A stretch of DNA of 14,805 nt from CAZGMC01 sp964526565 (GCA_964526565.1 CAZGMC010000102.1:1-14805), one strand, 5' to 3'. Shown: positions 8,101 to 13,609, counted from the stretch's first letter. Notes: generated from the sequence alone by a model not told the origin. Program-made: numbers and translations.

Positions 8101-8235
8101 CCCATGGCCATCACCCTGGTGTTCGGCCTGGGGCTGGCGACGGTGCTGGTGCTGATCGTGGTCCCGACGCTTTTGGCGGTGCAGGAGGATGTGCGGCGGC
8201 TTGTGAGGCTGCCGCGGGTGAGCGGTGCGCACTGA
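5125..8235 (+). CDS. RND-family efflux permease subunit (AcrB/HAE1-like)
   Basis: RND permeases are inner-membrane proton antiporters that export drugs, lipids or other small molecules, normally with a periplasmic adaptor and an outer-membrane channel. The 1036-residue length is typical. The first membrane helix is at about 18-35, followed by a large periplasmic domain to about 325. A helix cluster then includes GIIVDDAIMVGEH with the acidic pair Asp397-Asp398, equivalent to AcrB Asp407/408. Cytoplasmic and periplasmic parts follow, and a second helix cluster (about 870-1020) has GLAGILVNDSIVLVG. In AcrB a lysine (Lys940) stands where Asn932 is here, so this is a divergent subgroup. ATG 5125 follows a weak GGAAC ribosome binding site. 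No adaptor or channel gene is adjacent. Substrate unknown. Confidence 0.92.
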   Translation: MLPADLVRLFLRHRKAANLLMLLALIAGAMALARLNTQVFPTFASYIVRIDVEWPGATAEDIEAGILQVIEPEVRFLDRVGTVTATARDGLASIVIEHVDGTDMQTALADVEQAVGRITTLPEDSEEPAVSREILYETLLRLAVSGPVPEARLREVAQQVRDDLLARGIDRILLFGVRDEEIGIELDEAALRRLDLTLEEVAVRVGDVSRDAPLGRLEGAIERQLRSLGLRRDAAGHADIELRALPGGETVLLGDVADLSDRFDRFQPVGRRNGDPAVELVVQRAATADALATSTVIRDYLAEREGAWPAGVSVEPFDVVADAIRQRIDLLIENGLSGLVLVALVLFTFLNARLAFWIAAGIPTALAATAALMLVTGQSINMVSLFAMIMALGIIVDDAIMVGEHAAHCHALGMAPERAAETGALRMLGPVAAASLTTAAAFLPMLLVRDLIGQIIAAIPLVVVTAVAASLVECFLVLPTHVRHALARQRGREGRLRRAFDEAFVRVRDGPFRRMVGVCVAWRYLTLAAAVAAFILSIGLVAGGRVGFVFFDSPEAETVLANIAFAPGTPRARTEAMLAELERALAAVEDDLTGGRGDLVAMTFLRVAAAEDRTGTTPRGDHAGAIHVQLAPSDRRGVRTGALIAAWRAEVRPLPGLEQLTIRGRTGGPPGRDIDIRLSGGSLDALKAAALETQALLDRYPGVSDIEDDLPYGQPQLLLTLTPRGQALGFTTEDVAGAVRSAFEGAIAHRFPRGNGEVTVRVMLGRGERTTAGLRNLPLRTAQGEIVPLEDVASIDEALGFTEIRREDGVRQVAVTAVVDSAVTEPDAVLAALPGDGLAAIAAEHDVRFRFAGRAEERSETFGDMGVGAVLGLAGIYIVLAAASASYTRPLVVMAIIPFGLIGAVIGHLALGYVLSILSLIALLGLAGILVNDSIVLVGAVDERIARGTTPAAAIVDGACARFRAVCLTSLTTIGGLTPLLFETSYQARFLIPMAITLVFGLGLATVLVLIVVPTLLAVQEDVRRLVRLPRVSGAH

Positions 8236-8315
8236 GGTCGAGAGCGCCGGTCACCGGACCGGGCCCGCCGGGACCATCCCAATCTTCCGACCACAGTCCC
8301 TGCGCCGCCACGATC

Positions 8316-8894
8316 CTATTCCGGTGATTTTTCCTTCTTTTCGCACACTGAAATCGATTCGTATGTGCCGTTGAAGTAAAATTCTTCCAGTTCAGCCAGT
8401 TTATGATCGTAGTCCAGGAATTCCGTTCGCCATTCCTTCGCTTTTTCACAGTGGCAGTTGCAATTGTTTTTGATTGGGCAGTAACGGCGCTCAATCTCTT
8501 TCACGATGTCCGAGATCCATGCCAAAGTGCCATTTGCCCACTCGCAATACCCGCACCAGATGCGATCCATGAGACCAAGGTGCGGAATGCGGTGCCGGTC
8601 GAAGCTGAAATAACCACGCAGACTTACGGAGTTCTGATTCCGGATCCAGAAATATAACTTGTTGAATATCAGCATATAGACGAACAGCGGCAGCAGGAAT
8701 GCCGCAAAAGAGACAATAAGAACAAAGCCGGCCAGGGGTGCCAGCGCCCCAACTCTCTGCTTGTGCCTCCTTACGCGGTTACGGCGCAAATGATACAGCG
8801 AAATGTTTGATTTCCGCTTGACGGATTCGCTTTGACGGTTCTGATCCATTGACCGCAGCCACTGACCCTGGCCGGCTGCCTCCTGCATGTCCAT
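8316..8894 (-). CDS. Small Cys-rich membrane protein of unknown function
   Basis: The 192-residue product has a strongly basic N-terminal part (about 26-47, many Arg/Lys) and a long hydrophobic stretch at about 48-84 that could form one or two membrane helices. A soluble C-terminal part contains a Cys-containing block: WCGYCEWANG (Cys114, Cys117), RRYCP (Cys139) and CNCHC (Cys145, 147, 149), plus Cys184. The CxxC and CxCxC spacing suggests metal binding or disulfides; that is inference. I do not recognise a named family. ATG 8894 is preferred because GGAG lies nine bases upstream; 8888 and 8849 are alternatives. It sits 91 bp downstream of acyltransferase gene 8986-9747 on the same strand and may be co-transcribed. 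G+C is lower than in the core genes. Confidence 0.75.
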   Translation of the reverse strand: MDMQEAAGQGQWLRSMDQNRQSESVKRKSNISLYHLRRNRVRRHKQRVGALAPLAGFVLIVSFAAFLLPLFVYMLIFNKLYFWIRNQNSVSLRGYFSFDRHRIPHLGLMDRIWCGYCEWANGTLAWISDIVKEIERRYCPIKNNCNCHCEKAKEWRTEFLDYDHKLAELEEFYFNGTYESISVCEKKEKSPE

Positions 8895-8985
8895 GCGAGC
8901 CGGCTCCGACACGACGGTTGCAAGCGCAGAGATCCCGGACAAGCATGACTTGAACGTCAGGCAGGCGCAACGCAGCCCCGACGCC

Positions 8986-9747
8986 TCACGCGTCCACCAG
9001 GCAAGCCGCCTCGTCCGTGCGCCTCGACCCTGCCTTGTGTTGCGCGCCGGCCGTAATGACGTCGTAGAAGCTTGCGTTGGTTTGCAACACGGCGTCGTGC
9101 TGCCGGTCGATCTGCAGGTAGCACGGCTGGCGGACGCCATGGAACGCCACGGCCGGTCCGATCGGGGTGAATTCCAGGCCGAGCCTCGACACCAGCCGCA
9201 GCAATGCCGGCTCCATGACCGCGCAAAGATGAGTCATGCCGTGCCTGAGCGACAGCCGGTAGACCCCGCGCAGAAGCCCGAGCGTCACGGACGGCATGAG
9301 CCGTCGTTCCGCCTCGACAATAGACGTTTGACTGAAACCGACGTCCGCATAGCACTCCTCACCGAGTCGCCGCCGGAACGTCTTGCTGACGACATAGCGT
9401 GAAATCTCCGCGGTGTGTTCGGGAAGGTGTCGCCGCAGGAGGGGGCGGGCCGAAGGATCGCTGAGGCCGGCGATGGGCAGGCTGTCGACGCCGAGATGCG
9501 GTTCGGGAAGGACCAGTCGCACGCTGCCGAGCGCTTCGCCCGAACGCCGATGAATCAGCACCGCATACAGGGAGCGGTCGTCATACTGGTCCCGCTCGAG
9601 CCCTTCCGGATATCCGGCAGGATCCAGCCACGTGTGCTCAATACAGTACACCAGGTACCGCAACCGGAAGATCCGCGTGATCAAGTCCGGTGTGTCAGCT
9701 GTGACGACATCGAAATGCTCGTCGAACAAAGCCGGTAAAGAGCGCAT
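8986..9747 (-). CDS. PEP-CTERM/exosortase-associated acyltransferase, copy 1 (GNAT, autoinducer-synthase-like)
   Basis: The 253-residue protein matches the family known as PEP-CTERM/exosortase system-associated acyltransferase, distantly related to N-acyl amino acid synthases and LuxI-type synthases. Recognisable blocks, in order: FRLRYLVYCIEHTWLD near the N-terminus, LIHRRSGEALGSVRLVLP, EISRYVVSKTFRRR, ERRLMPSVTLGLLRGVYRLS, GMTHLCAVMEPALLRLVSRLG and VRQPCYL. The acyl donor and acceptor are unknown. ATG 9747 is chosen because AAGG lies eight bases upstream; the in-frame ATG 9798 falls inside the inverted repeat at 9794-9817 and is unlikely. A clear paralogue lies upstream at 9983-10756 on the same strand, and a PEP-CTERM protein is encoded divergently further right, which supports the assignment. 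No exosortase is in the window. Confidence 0.88.
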   Translation of the reverse strand: MRSLPALFDEHFDVVTADTPDLITRIFRLRYLVYCIEHTWLDPAGYPEGLERDQYDDRSLYAVLIHRRSGEALGSVRLVLPEPHLGVDSLPIAGLSDPSARPLLRRHLPEHTAEISRYVVSKTFRRRLGEECYADVGFSQTSIVEAERRLMPSVTLGLLRGVYRLSLRHGMTHLCAVMEPALLRLVSRLGLEFTPIGPAVAFHGVRQPCYLQIDRQHDAVLQTNASFYDVITAGAQHKAGSRRTDEAACLVDA

Positions 9748-9793
9748 TTTCGACACCTTCTTCGCAGGATGGAACCTGATTGAAGGATGCCGC

Positions 9794-9817
9794 AGCAATC
9801 GTAAAATAAATATTGCT
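9794..9817. repeat. Inverted repeat upstream of acyltransferase copy 1
   Basis: AGCAAT (9794-9799) and ATTGCT (9812-9817) form a perfect 6-bp inverted repeat around a 12-base A+T-rich spacer, 47 bases upstream of the chosen start at 9747. It sits where a promoter for this gene would be expected, so it may be an operator. A stem-loop role is less likely because the spacer is long. Confidence 0.4.
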
Positions 9818-9876
9818 AACTAAGTGATTCGCGTCTGCCGTGCCGGAAGGGTGGCAAGCGGCATGCCCAAGCTGCC

Positions 9877-9915
9877 GGGCGTCCTGGCCGGGCGTCCTGG
9901 CCGGGCGTCCTGGCC
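9877..9915. repeat. Three exact 13-bp tandem repeats between the acyltransferase genes
   Basis: GGGCGTCCTGGCC is repeated at 9877-9889, 9890-9902 and 9903-9915 without mismatch and followed by a partial GGGCG. It lies in the 235-bp space between the two acyltransferase genes. Its reverse complement, GGCCAGGACGCCC, equals the engB repeat unit plus one A. No coding role is seen. Confidence 0.95.
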
Positions 9916-9982
9916 GGGCGGGCGGTATCCGGTCGAGGTCACCCGGCGCGCCGCTGCCCGGCTCGGTTGCGGCACAGAGCCA

Positions 9983-10756
9983 TCAGCAGAGTTCCATCGC
10001 GGCAGTGGAACGAATGGTGCGGTGCGCCGTAATGCCCGGAACCGTCCTGTTCGGTTCGGATGCGATAAAATCATGGTGTTGGGGCCGGCTCTGCCGCGAG
10101 AGACATATCTGCTCGGCCAGATCCACGTAGCAGGGTTGCCTCTGACCGTAATGATCGATCAGCCCTCCGATGGGACGGAATGTAATTGTCGCCCGGGACA
10201 TCAAACGCAACAGGGCCGGCTCCATGACGGCACAGAGGTGGGTGAACCCGTAGTCGATTGAGTACTGAAGGATTCCACGCAACAGGCCAAGAGTGATGCA
10301 CGGCATCAGCCGGCGTTCGACCTGCGCGGCGGAAAGATCGCAAACAAGCGCATTGTTACGGCACTCTTCGGCAATTCTGTTCCTGAAAGACTTGCTGACG
10401 GCGAACCGAGAGACCTCGGCGGTGCTTCTGGCCGGCAACTGCCTGAGCAGTGGCCGCCCATCGGCCGCAGCAACCCCTGCCATCGGCAGGCTGGCGATGC
10501 CGCTGGCAGGGTCAGGCCTGATCAGTCGGACACATCCGACGACCTCCCCCGATCGGCGATGGATCAGGGCGGCGGACAGGGAGCGAGCATCCAACTCATC
10601 CTCTTCCAACTCGTTATTATAATTCTTCCGATCAAGCCAATTGTTCTCAAGACAATACACAGAATATCGCAGCGCAAAAACCTGACGACGCAGCTCGCAC
10701 GTGTCCACCCGTCTCACAAGGAAGTGCTGATTGTAGAGGGATGAGATGTTATGCAT
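9983..10756 (-). CDS. PEP-CTERM/exosortase-associated acyltransferase, copy 2
   Basis: The 257-residue protein is a paralogue of the gene at 8986-9747; by eye roughly half of the aligned residues match. Shared blocks are FALRYSVYCLENNWLD, LIHRRSGEVVGCVRLI, AEVSRFAVSKSFRNR, ERRLMPCITLGLLRGIL, FTHLCAVMEPALLRLMSR and QRQPCYVDLA. The C-terminal 35 or so residues are not conserved between copies. ATG 10756 has an excellent ribosome binding site (AAAGG seven bases upstream), so longer upstream reading is not needed. The gene is transcribed away from the PEP-CTERM gene at 11402. Its codon use is less G+C-rich than the flanking core genes. The specific reaction is unknown. Confidence 0.87.
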   Translation of the reverse strand: MHNISSLYNQHFLVRRVDTCELRRQVFALRYSVYCLENNWLDRKNYNNELEEDELDARSLSAALIHRRSGEVVGCVRLIRPDPASGIASLPMAGVAAADGRPLLRQLPARSTAEVSRFAVSKSFRNRIAEECRNNALVCDLSAAQVERRLMPCITLGLLRGILQYSIDYGFTHLCAVMEPALLRLMSRATITFRPIGGLIDHYGQRQPCYVDLAEQICLSRQSRPQHHDFIASEPNRTVPGITAHRTIRSTAAMELC

Positions 10757-10967
10757 CGTGGCACCTTTGGTTCTGAACGGCCATTGCCTGAGCACTTCGC
10801 CAAGGAGCTTTGAAGTTGAAACTTCTGCGCAGATACAGACGTATCTCGTGTGATAATGGTGTGAGGAATGGATATCGCCTGCAAGCTGCATGCGGCGCTG
10901 CAGCAACAGGCGGCGCGGGGTGAAAACCCTCAGGCAACAGGACTGCAAAGCTTTCGGCATGGCGCAA

Positions 10968-10983
10968 ATCATCTTAAGATGAT
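10968..10983. promoter_or_regulatory. 16-bp perfect palindrome, candidate operator
   Basis: ATCATCTT followed directly by AAGATGAT forms a perfect 16-bp palindrome about 210 bases upstream of the acyltransferase copy 2 start and about 420 bases upstream of the PEP-CTERM start. There is no T-run, so a terminator is unlikely. A dimeric regulator site is the simplest reading; the regulator is unknown. Confidence 0.45.
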
Positions 10984-11264
10984 GATTTCCTGCGAATGAG
11001 GATCAACCTTTCATGGGTGTCGACACATCGCACACGGGGAGCTGACGACTTGATGGCTGTGCTTCACTCTTGGCTGTCCTGATGTGGCGCGGCTTGCCAC
11101 CTTTAGTCATACTGATCGTACGACGCTTTGGCTTATTTGCCTGCCGGCTGCCGCCTCAAGCACCTCTGTGACAGGAATTCCCGGCTGAACAAAAGATGGC
11201 AGACCGGCAACCGCGAATTAACTTATCATTGTTCTGCCAGACCACGGATCTACTACATTCTGCT

Positions 11265-11281
11265 TGTCAGTATTCTTGACA
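11265..11281. promoter_or_regulatory. TGTCA-N7-TGACA inverted repeat, candidate enhancer-binding-protein site
   Basis: A 5-bp inverted repeat (TGTCA 11265-11269, TGACA 11277-11281) lies roughly 90-107 bases upstream of the predicted sigma-54 transcription start. This is within the distance range used by activators of sigma-54 promoters. The match to any particular activator is not known. Confidence 0.35.
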
Positions 11282-11344
11282 CTCGTAATTTTCTGTCGCA
11301 CGCCTGGAAACAAAACATATTGCAATATGAACTGCTTGGTCGGT

Positions 11345-11360
11345 TTGGCATGGCGATTGC
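11345..11360 (+). promoter_or_regulatory. Sigma-54 (RpoN) -24/-12 promoter of the PEP-CTERM gene
   Basis: TTGGCATG-N4-TTGC matches the sigma-54 consensus TTGGCACG-N4-TTGC with one substitution, and the invariant GG (11347-11348) and GC (11359-11360) are exactly ten bases apart. The predicted start near 11372 leaves about 30 bases before the ATG at 11402, with AGAGG as ribosome binding site in between. In several exosortase-bearing bacteria PEP-CTERM genes are controlled by the PrsK/PrsR two-component pair together with RpoN, which fits this placement. Confidence 0.75.
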
Positions 11361-11401
11361 GACGCCCTGCAGAGTTCGTTGCACCAGCAGAGGTCAGAAC
11401 G

Positions 11402-12151
11402 ATGCGCAATACGTTTCTGGTTTTGGCCGGCGGAGTCGCCGCCACGACCATGATGATCGGGACGGCAAACGCCGACCTGATCGTTGACGATTTTACCACA
11501 GCTCAGATGGTGAGCGATGGTCTTCCAGTGGACGGCAGTGCTGAATTCAGCCAGGTGTTCGGGGGTGGCATACTTGGCGGTTACCGCGATGCCATCGTCG
11601 AATTGACTGCCACCACTGGGCCGACGGTCGGAACCGAGCAGGTTGTCTTCAGTGCAGGCAACGGTGCAGCCTCGGGCAGCCTCGATTCGCAGATCGAGGG
11701 CACGATCATTCTTCAGTACGACGGGGATGATTCGGGCGATATATCGAGCCTGAATTCCGGCGGCCTTGGCGGCGTGGACCTGTTGACATTCGGCAATGCC
11801 TTTGTGTTCAATGTGCTGTTCAGTGACCAGACGGGGCTTTCCGTCGACATTCTGGCAGAGAGCCAGGACGGCTCGGCCACAGCCAACTTCATGGCGACGA
11901 CGTTGTTCCCGATCAACACGCCGACCCCGGTCTTTGCGCCGTTTTCAGCGTTCACCAACAGCTCCATCTTGAGCGATGTCGGAGCGTTGCAGTTCAGCCT
12001 TTCCGGGGCGACGGCTTTCGATGTGACGATCGCAGAGGTCCGGGTGCCCGCCGTCCCCGAGCCGGCGACGCTGGCCCTGATGGGATCCGGCCTGGTCGGG
12101 CTCAGTGTCGTTGCGCGGCGGCGTCGGAATCGCACGAAGCCGCAGGCGTAG
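11402..12151 (+). CDS. PEP-CTERM sorting-domain protein
   Basis: The 249-residue protein has an N-terminal signal peptide (MRNTFLVLAGGVAATTMMIGTANA, cleavage likely before DLIVDD). Its acidic, Gly/Ser/Thr-rich middle part contains no Cys after the signal. The C-terminus is a classic tripartite PEP-CTERM signal: VPEPATLALM, a hydrophobic helix ending GLSVV, and an Arg-rich cluster ARRRRNR, followed by five extra residues. Exosortase recognises this signal and processes the protein for surface or matrix delivery. The internal domain is not recognised; its layout (repeated beta-strand-like stretches such as TIILQYDGDDSGD) resembles other exported PEP-CTERM proteins. ATG 11402 is supported by AGAGG eight bases upstream. 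It has a sigma-54-type promoter and a strong terminator, so it is probably a single-gene unit. Confidence 0.93.
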   Translation: MRNTFLVLAGGVAATTMMIGTANADLIVDDFTTAQMVSDGLPVDGSAEFSQVFGGGILGGYRDAIVELTATTGPTVGTEQVVFSAGNGAASGSLDSQIEGTIILQYDGDDSGDISSLNSGGLGGVDLLTFGNAFVFNVLFSDQTGLSVDILAESQDGSATANFMATTLFPINTPTPVFAPFSAFTNSSILSDVGALQFSLSGATAFDVTIAEVRVPAVPEPATLALMGSGLVGLSVVARRRRNRTKPQA

Positions 12152-12177
12152 ACTGGATCGACAGCCCTGTCTCGAAG

Positions 12178-12207
12178 AAGTGGCCGCCCGCAAGGCGGCC
12201 ACTTTTA
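12178..12207 (+). terminator. Intrinsic terminator after the PEP-CTERM gene
   Basis: AAGTGGCCGCC (12178-12188) and GGCGGCCACTT (12194-12204) form a perfect 11-bp stem with loop CGCAA, ending in TTTTATT. It lies 27 bases after the PEP-CTERM stop. The stem is long and fully matched, so the call is strong. Confidence 0.95.
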
Positions 12208-12345
12208 TTGCAATCCCGGCGCGGCCCCGCCACTTTGATTTGAGCGGGAAAGCCTCCCAACGCCCTGTGATATTCTTGTGGCGCCGGTTGCGGTACGGCG
12301 ATCGCCGCTCGTGAGAAATGCTGCTGCCGGACCTGACCCATGGAC

Positions 12346-12386
12346 TTGACACGCCGGCCCCCAATGAAATAGAACAAATAAAGAAC
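12346..12386 (+). promoter_or_regulatory. SOS promoter of imuA with LexA box
   Basis: A consensus -35 TTGACA (12346-12351) is followed after 18 bases by TAGAAC as a -10 (12370-12375). Overlapping the -10 is GAAC-AAATAAA-GAAC (12372-12386), an exact match to the alphaproteobacterial LexA box GAAC-N7-GAAC (GTTC-N7-GTTC). Repressor binding there would block the promoter until DNA damage. This explains why the mutagenesis gene starts 28 bases downstream. Confidence 0.85.
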
Positions 12387-12413
12387 AATTGGCAGGCCGC
12401 CGGAGGTGTCGCC

Positions 12414-13475
12414 GTGTCCGACAGACCCCACGCCCACCATCCCGCCTCTGCTCCCGATCCGGCACCGGCCCCGGCCCCGGCCCGGACCGCTCGGCTGGCC
12501 GCCCTGCGCGCCCGCATCCGGTTGCTGGAAGGCGGCGGCGGGACGGCGGGGGTGCTGCCGCTCGGACTGGACACCGTCGATTCGGCCCTGCCCGCCGGCG
12601 GCCTGTCGCTCGGCTGCCTGCACGAGATCATCGCCGCGGACGGGAGCAGCGGCCCGGCCGGAGGACCGGCCGACGGCTTCACCGCCGCCATCGCCGCACG
12701 GCTGGCAGCGCGGTGCGGGCGGCCGGTGCTGTGGCTGATGCGCGCCGGCGACCTTTATCCGCCCGGGCTGGGTCGTTACGGCCTGGGACCGGCGCGACTC
12801 ATCCTGGCCCAGGCGCCGCGCCACGCCGACCGGCTGTGGGCGCTGGAGGAGGCGGCGCGCAGCGGCGCACTGGCCGCCGTCGTCGGCGAGGCGGCGGCGG
12901 CCGGACCGACCGAGGCGCGGCGGCTGCAGCTGGCGGCCGAGGCGGGCGGCGTCACCGTCATCCTCCTCGACCGCGACGGCAACCGCAACGGCNNNNNNNN
13001 NNNNNNNNNNNNNNNNNNNNNNNNNNNNNNNNNNNNNNNNNNNNNNNNNNNNNNNNNNNNNNNNNNNNNNNNNNNNNNNNNNNNNNNNNNNNACCGCAAC
13101 GGCGACCGGGACGGCGACCGCAACGGCAACCGGGACGGCGATACGACTCGCACCGGCCGGCACAGTCCCGGCACCGCCGTCACCCGCTGGCGGGTCGCCG
13201 CCGCGCCGGGCCTGCCGGACGGCCCCGGCGTGGGAGGGGAATGCTGGCGGCTGGACCTGGTCCGGGCCCGCGGCGGCCGGCCCGGCGCCTGGCTCGTCGC
13301 CTGGCGCGACACGGCAGCCGGCCTCGTCCTGGTCGCGCCGGTCGGAACGGGGGCGGGCCGGGACCGGAACCAGGACCCGAACCAGGGCCGGGACCGGGAC
13401 CCGAACCAGAACCGGGACCGCGGGCAGGCCGCGACGGGACAGGAGGGCGCGGCGCCAGGGCGCAGAATCGCCTGA
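12414..13475 (+). CDS. imuA: ImuA, SOS mutasome accessory protein (RecA-like fold), interrupted by an assembly gap
   Basis: ImuA works with ImuB and the error-prone polymerase ImuC/DnaE2 in damage-induced mutagenesis. The start is GTG 12414, with GGAGG seven bases upstream. The N-terminus is Pro/Ala-rich (DPAPAPAPAR). The RecA-like core follows: ARIRLLEGG, LPLGLDTVDSALPAGGLSLGCLHEI, a degenerate nucleotide-binding region, PVLWL, and ALEEAARSGALAAVVGE. The C-terminal part has ECWRLDLVRARGGRPGAWLVAWRD, usual for the family. A 100-N gap (12993-13092) sits inside a DRDG/NRNG-coding 12-bp repeat. The frame on both sides is consistent, but the true length is unknown. A second degenerate Arg/Asp/Asn/Gln repeat lies near the C-terminus. 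Upstream is a LexA box and imuB follows after 134 bp. Confidence 0.88.
   Translation: MSDRPHAHHPASAPDPAPAPAPARTARLAALRARIRLLEGGGGTAGVLPLGLDTVDSALPAGGLSLGCLHEIIAADGSSGPAGGPADGFTAAIAARLAARCGRPVLWLMRAGDLYPPGLGRYGLGPARLILAQAPRHADRLWALEEAARSGALAAVVGEAAAAGPTEARRLQLAAEAGGVTVILLDRDGNRNGXXXXXXXXXXXXXXXXXXXXXXXXXXXXXXXXXXRNGDRDGDRNGNRDGDTTRTGRHSPGTAVTRWRVAAAPGLPDGPGVGGECWRLDLVRARGGRPGAWLVAWRDTAAGLVLVAPVGTGAGRDRNQDPNQGRDRDPNQNRDRGQAATGQEGAAPGRRIA
12969..13140 (+). repeat. 12-bp in-frame tandem repeat in imuA with 100-N gap
   Basis: Four-codon units of the form (GAC or AAC)-CGC/CGG-(GAC or AAC)-GGC encode D/N-R-D/N-G. Two units precede the gap (12969-12992) and about four follow it (13092-13140). The Ns begin on a codon boundary, and one N must complete the first codon after the gap. 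The 12-bp period would need a gap length leaving remainder 1 on division by 12, whereas 100 leaves 4, so the gap length is a placeholder. Copy number is unresolved. Confidence 0.9.
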
Positions 13476-13483
13476 TCCTGCAT

Positions 13484-13498
13484 GTTCGAAAAAAGTTC
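13484..13498 (+). promoter_or_regulatory. LexA box upstream of imuB
   Basis: GTTC-GAAAAAA-GTTC is an exact alphaproteobacterial SOS box (GTTC-N7-GTTC), nine bases after the imuA stop. It suggests that imuB has its own damage-inducible promoter besides read-through from imuA. A possible -10 TATTAT follows at 13515-13520, and another hexamer pair TTGATC/TATTCA lies at 13547-13575; neither is certain. Confidence 0.82.
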
Positions 13499-13609
13499 CG
13501 GTATCGTAACGTTTTATTATGCCTCCGGGTTATATCATTATGGGTCTTGATCTTGTTATGTTCCTGTTTTATTCACTCCATGGGCTGACTAGGAACCGGA
13601 GGCTGAATC

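Larger units (their letters stand above)
10757..11401. other. 645-bp divergent regulatory region between acyltransferase copy 2 and the PEP-CTERM gene
   Basis: No credible gene is seen. It contains two short inverted repeats near the acyltransferase side: GAAGTT-GA-AACTTC (10812-10825) and AGATAC-AGAC-GTATCT (10831-10846). Next come a 16-bp perfect palindrome (10968-10983), a 10-bp palindrome GTGTCGACAC (11017-11026) and TGTCA-N7-TGACA (11265-11281). A sigma-54-type promoter (11345-11360) stands before the PEP-CTERM start. The density of symmetric sites and the lower G+C suggest a regulated divergent promoter region. Confidence 0.7.

Noticed and set aside
8895..9140. Upstream extension of the Cys-rich protein to 9140
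   Set aside because: It would overlap the acyltransferase gene in another frame, and its residues are low-complexity shadow sequence; GGAG before ATG 8894 supports the shorter form.
9831..9844. Possible sigma-54 promoter for acyltransferase copy 1 on the - strand
   Set aside because: GG-N10-GC spacing is present (CGGCACG upstream), but the -12 element reads ACGC instead of TTGC; too weak to report as a feature.
10757..10972. Upstream extension of acyltransferase copy 2 to 10972
   Set aside because: The ATG at 10756 has a near-ideal ribosome binding site and matches the N-terminus of copy 1; the extension has no similarity to the paralogue.
11128..11487. Open frame of 119 codons overlapping the PEP-CTERM start
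   Set aside because: It has no recognisable domain, overlaps the sigma-54 promoter and the signal-peptide coding region, and lacks a good ribosome binding site.
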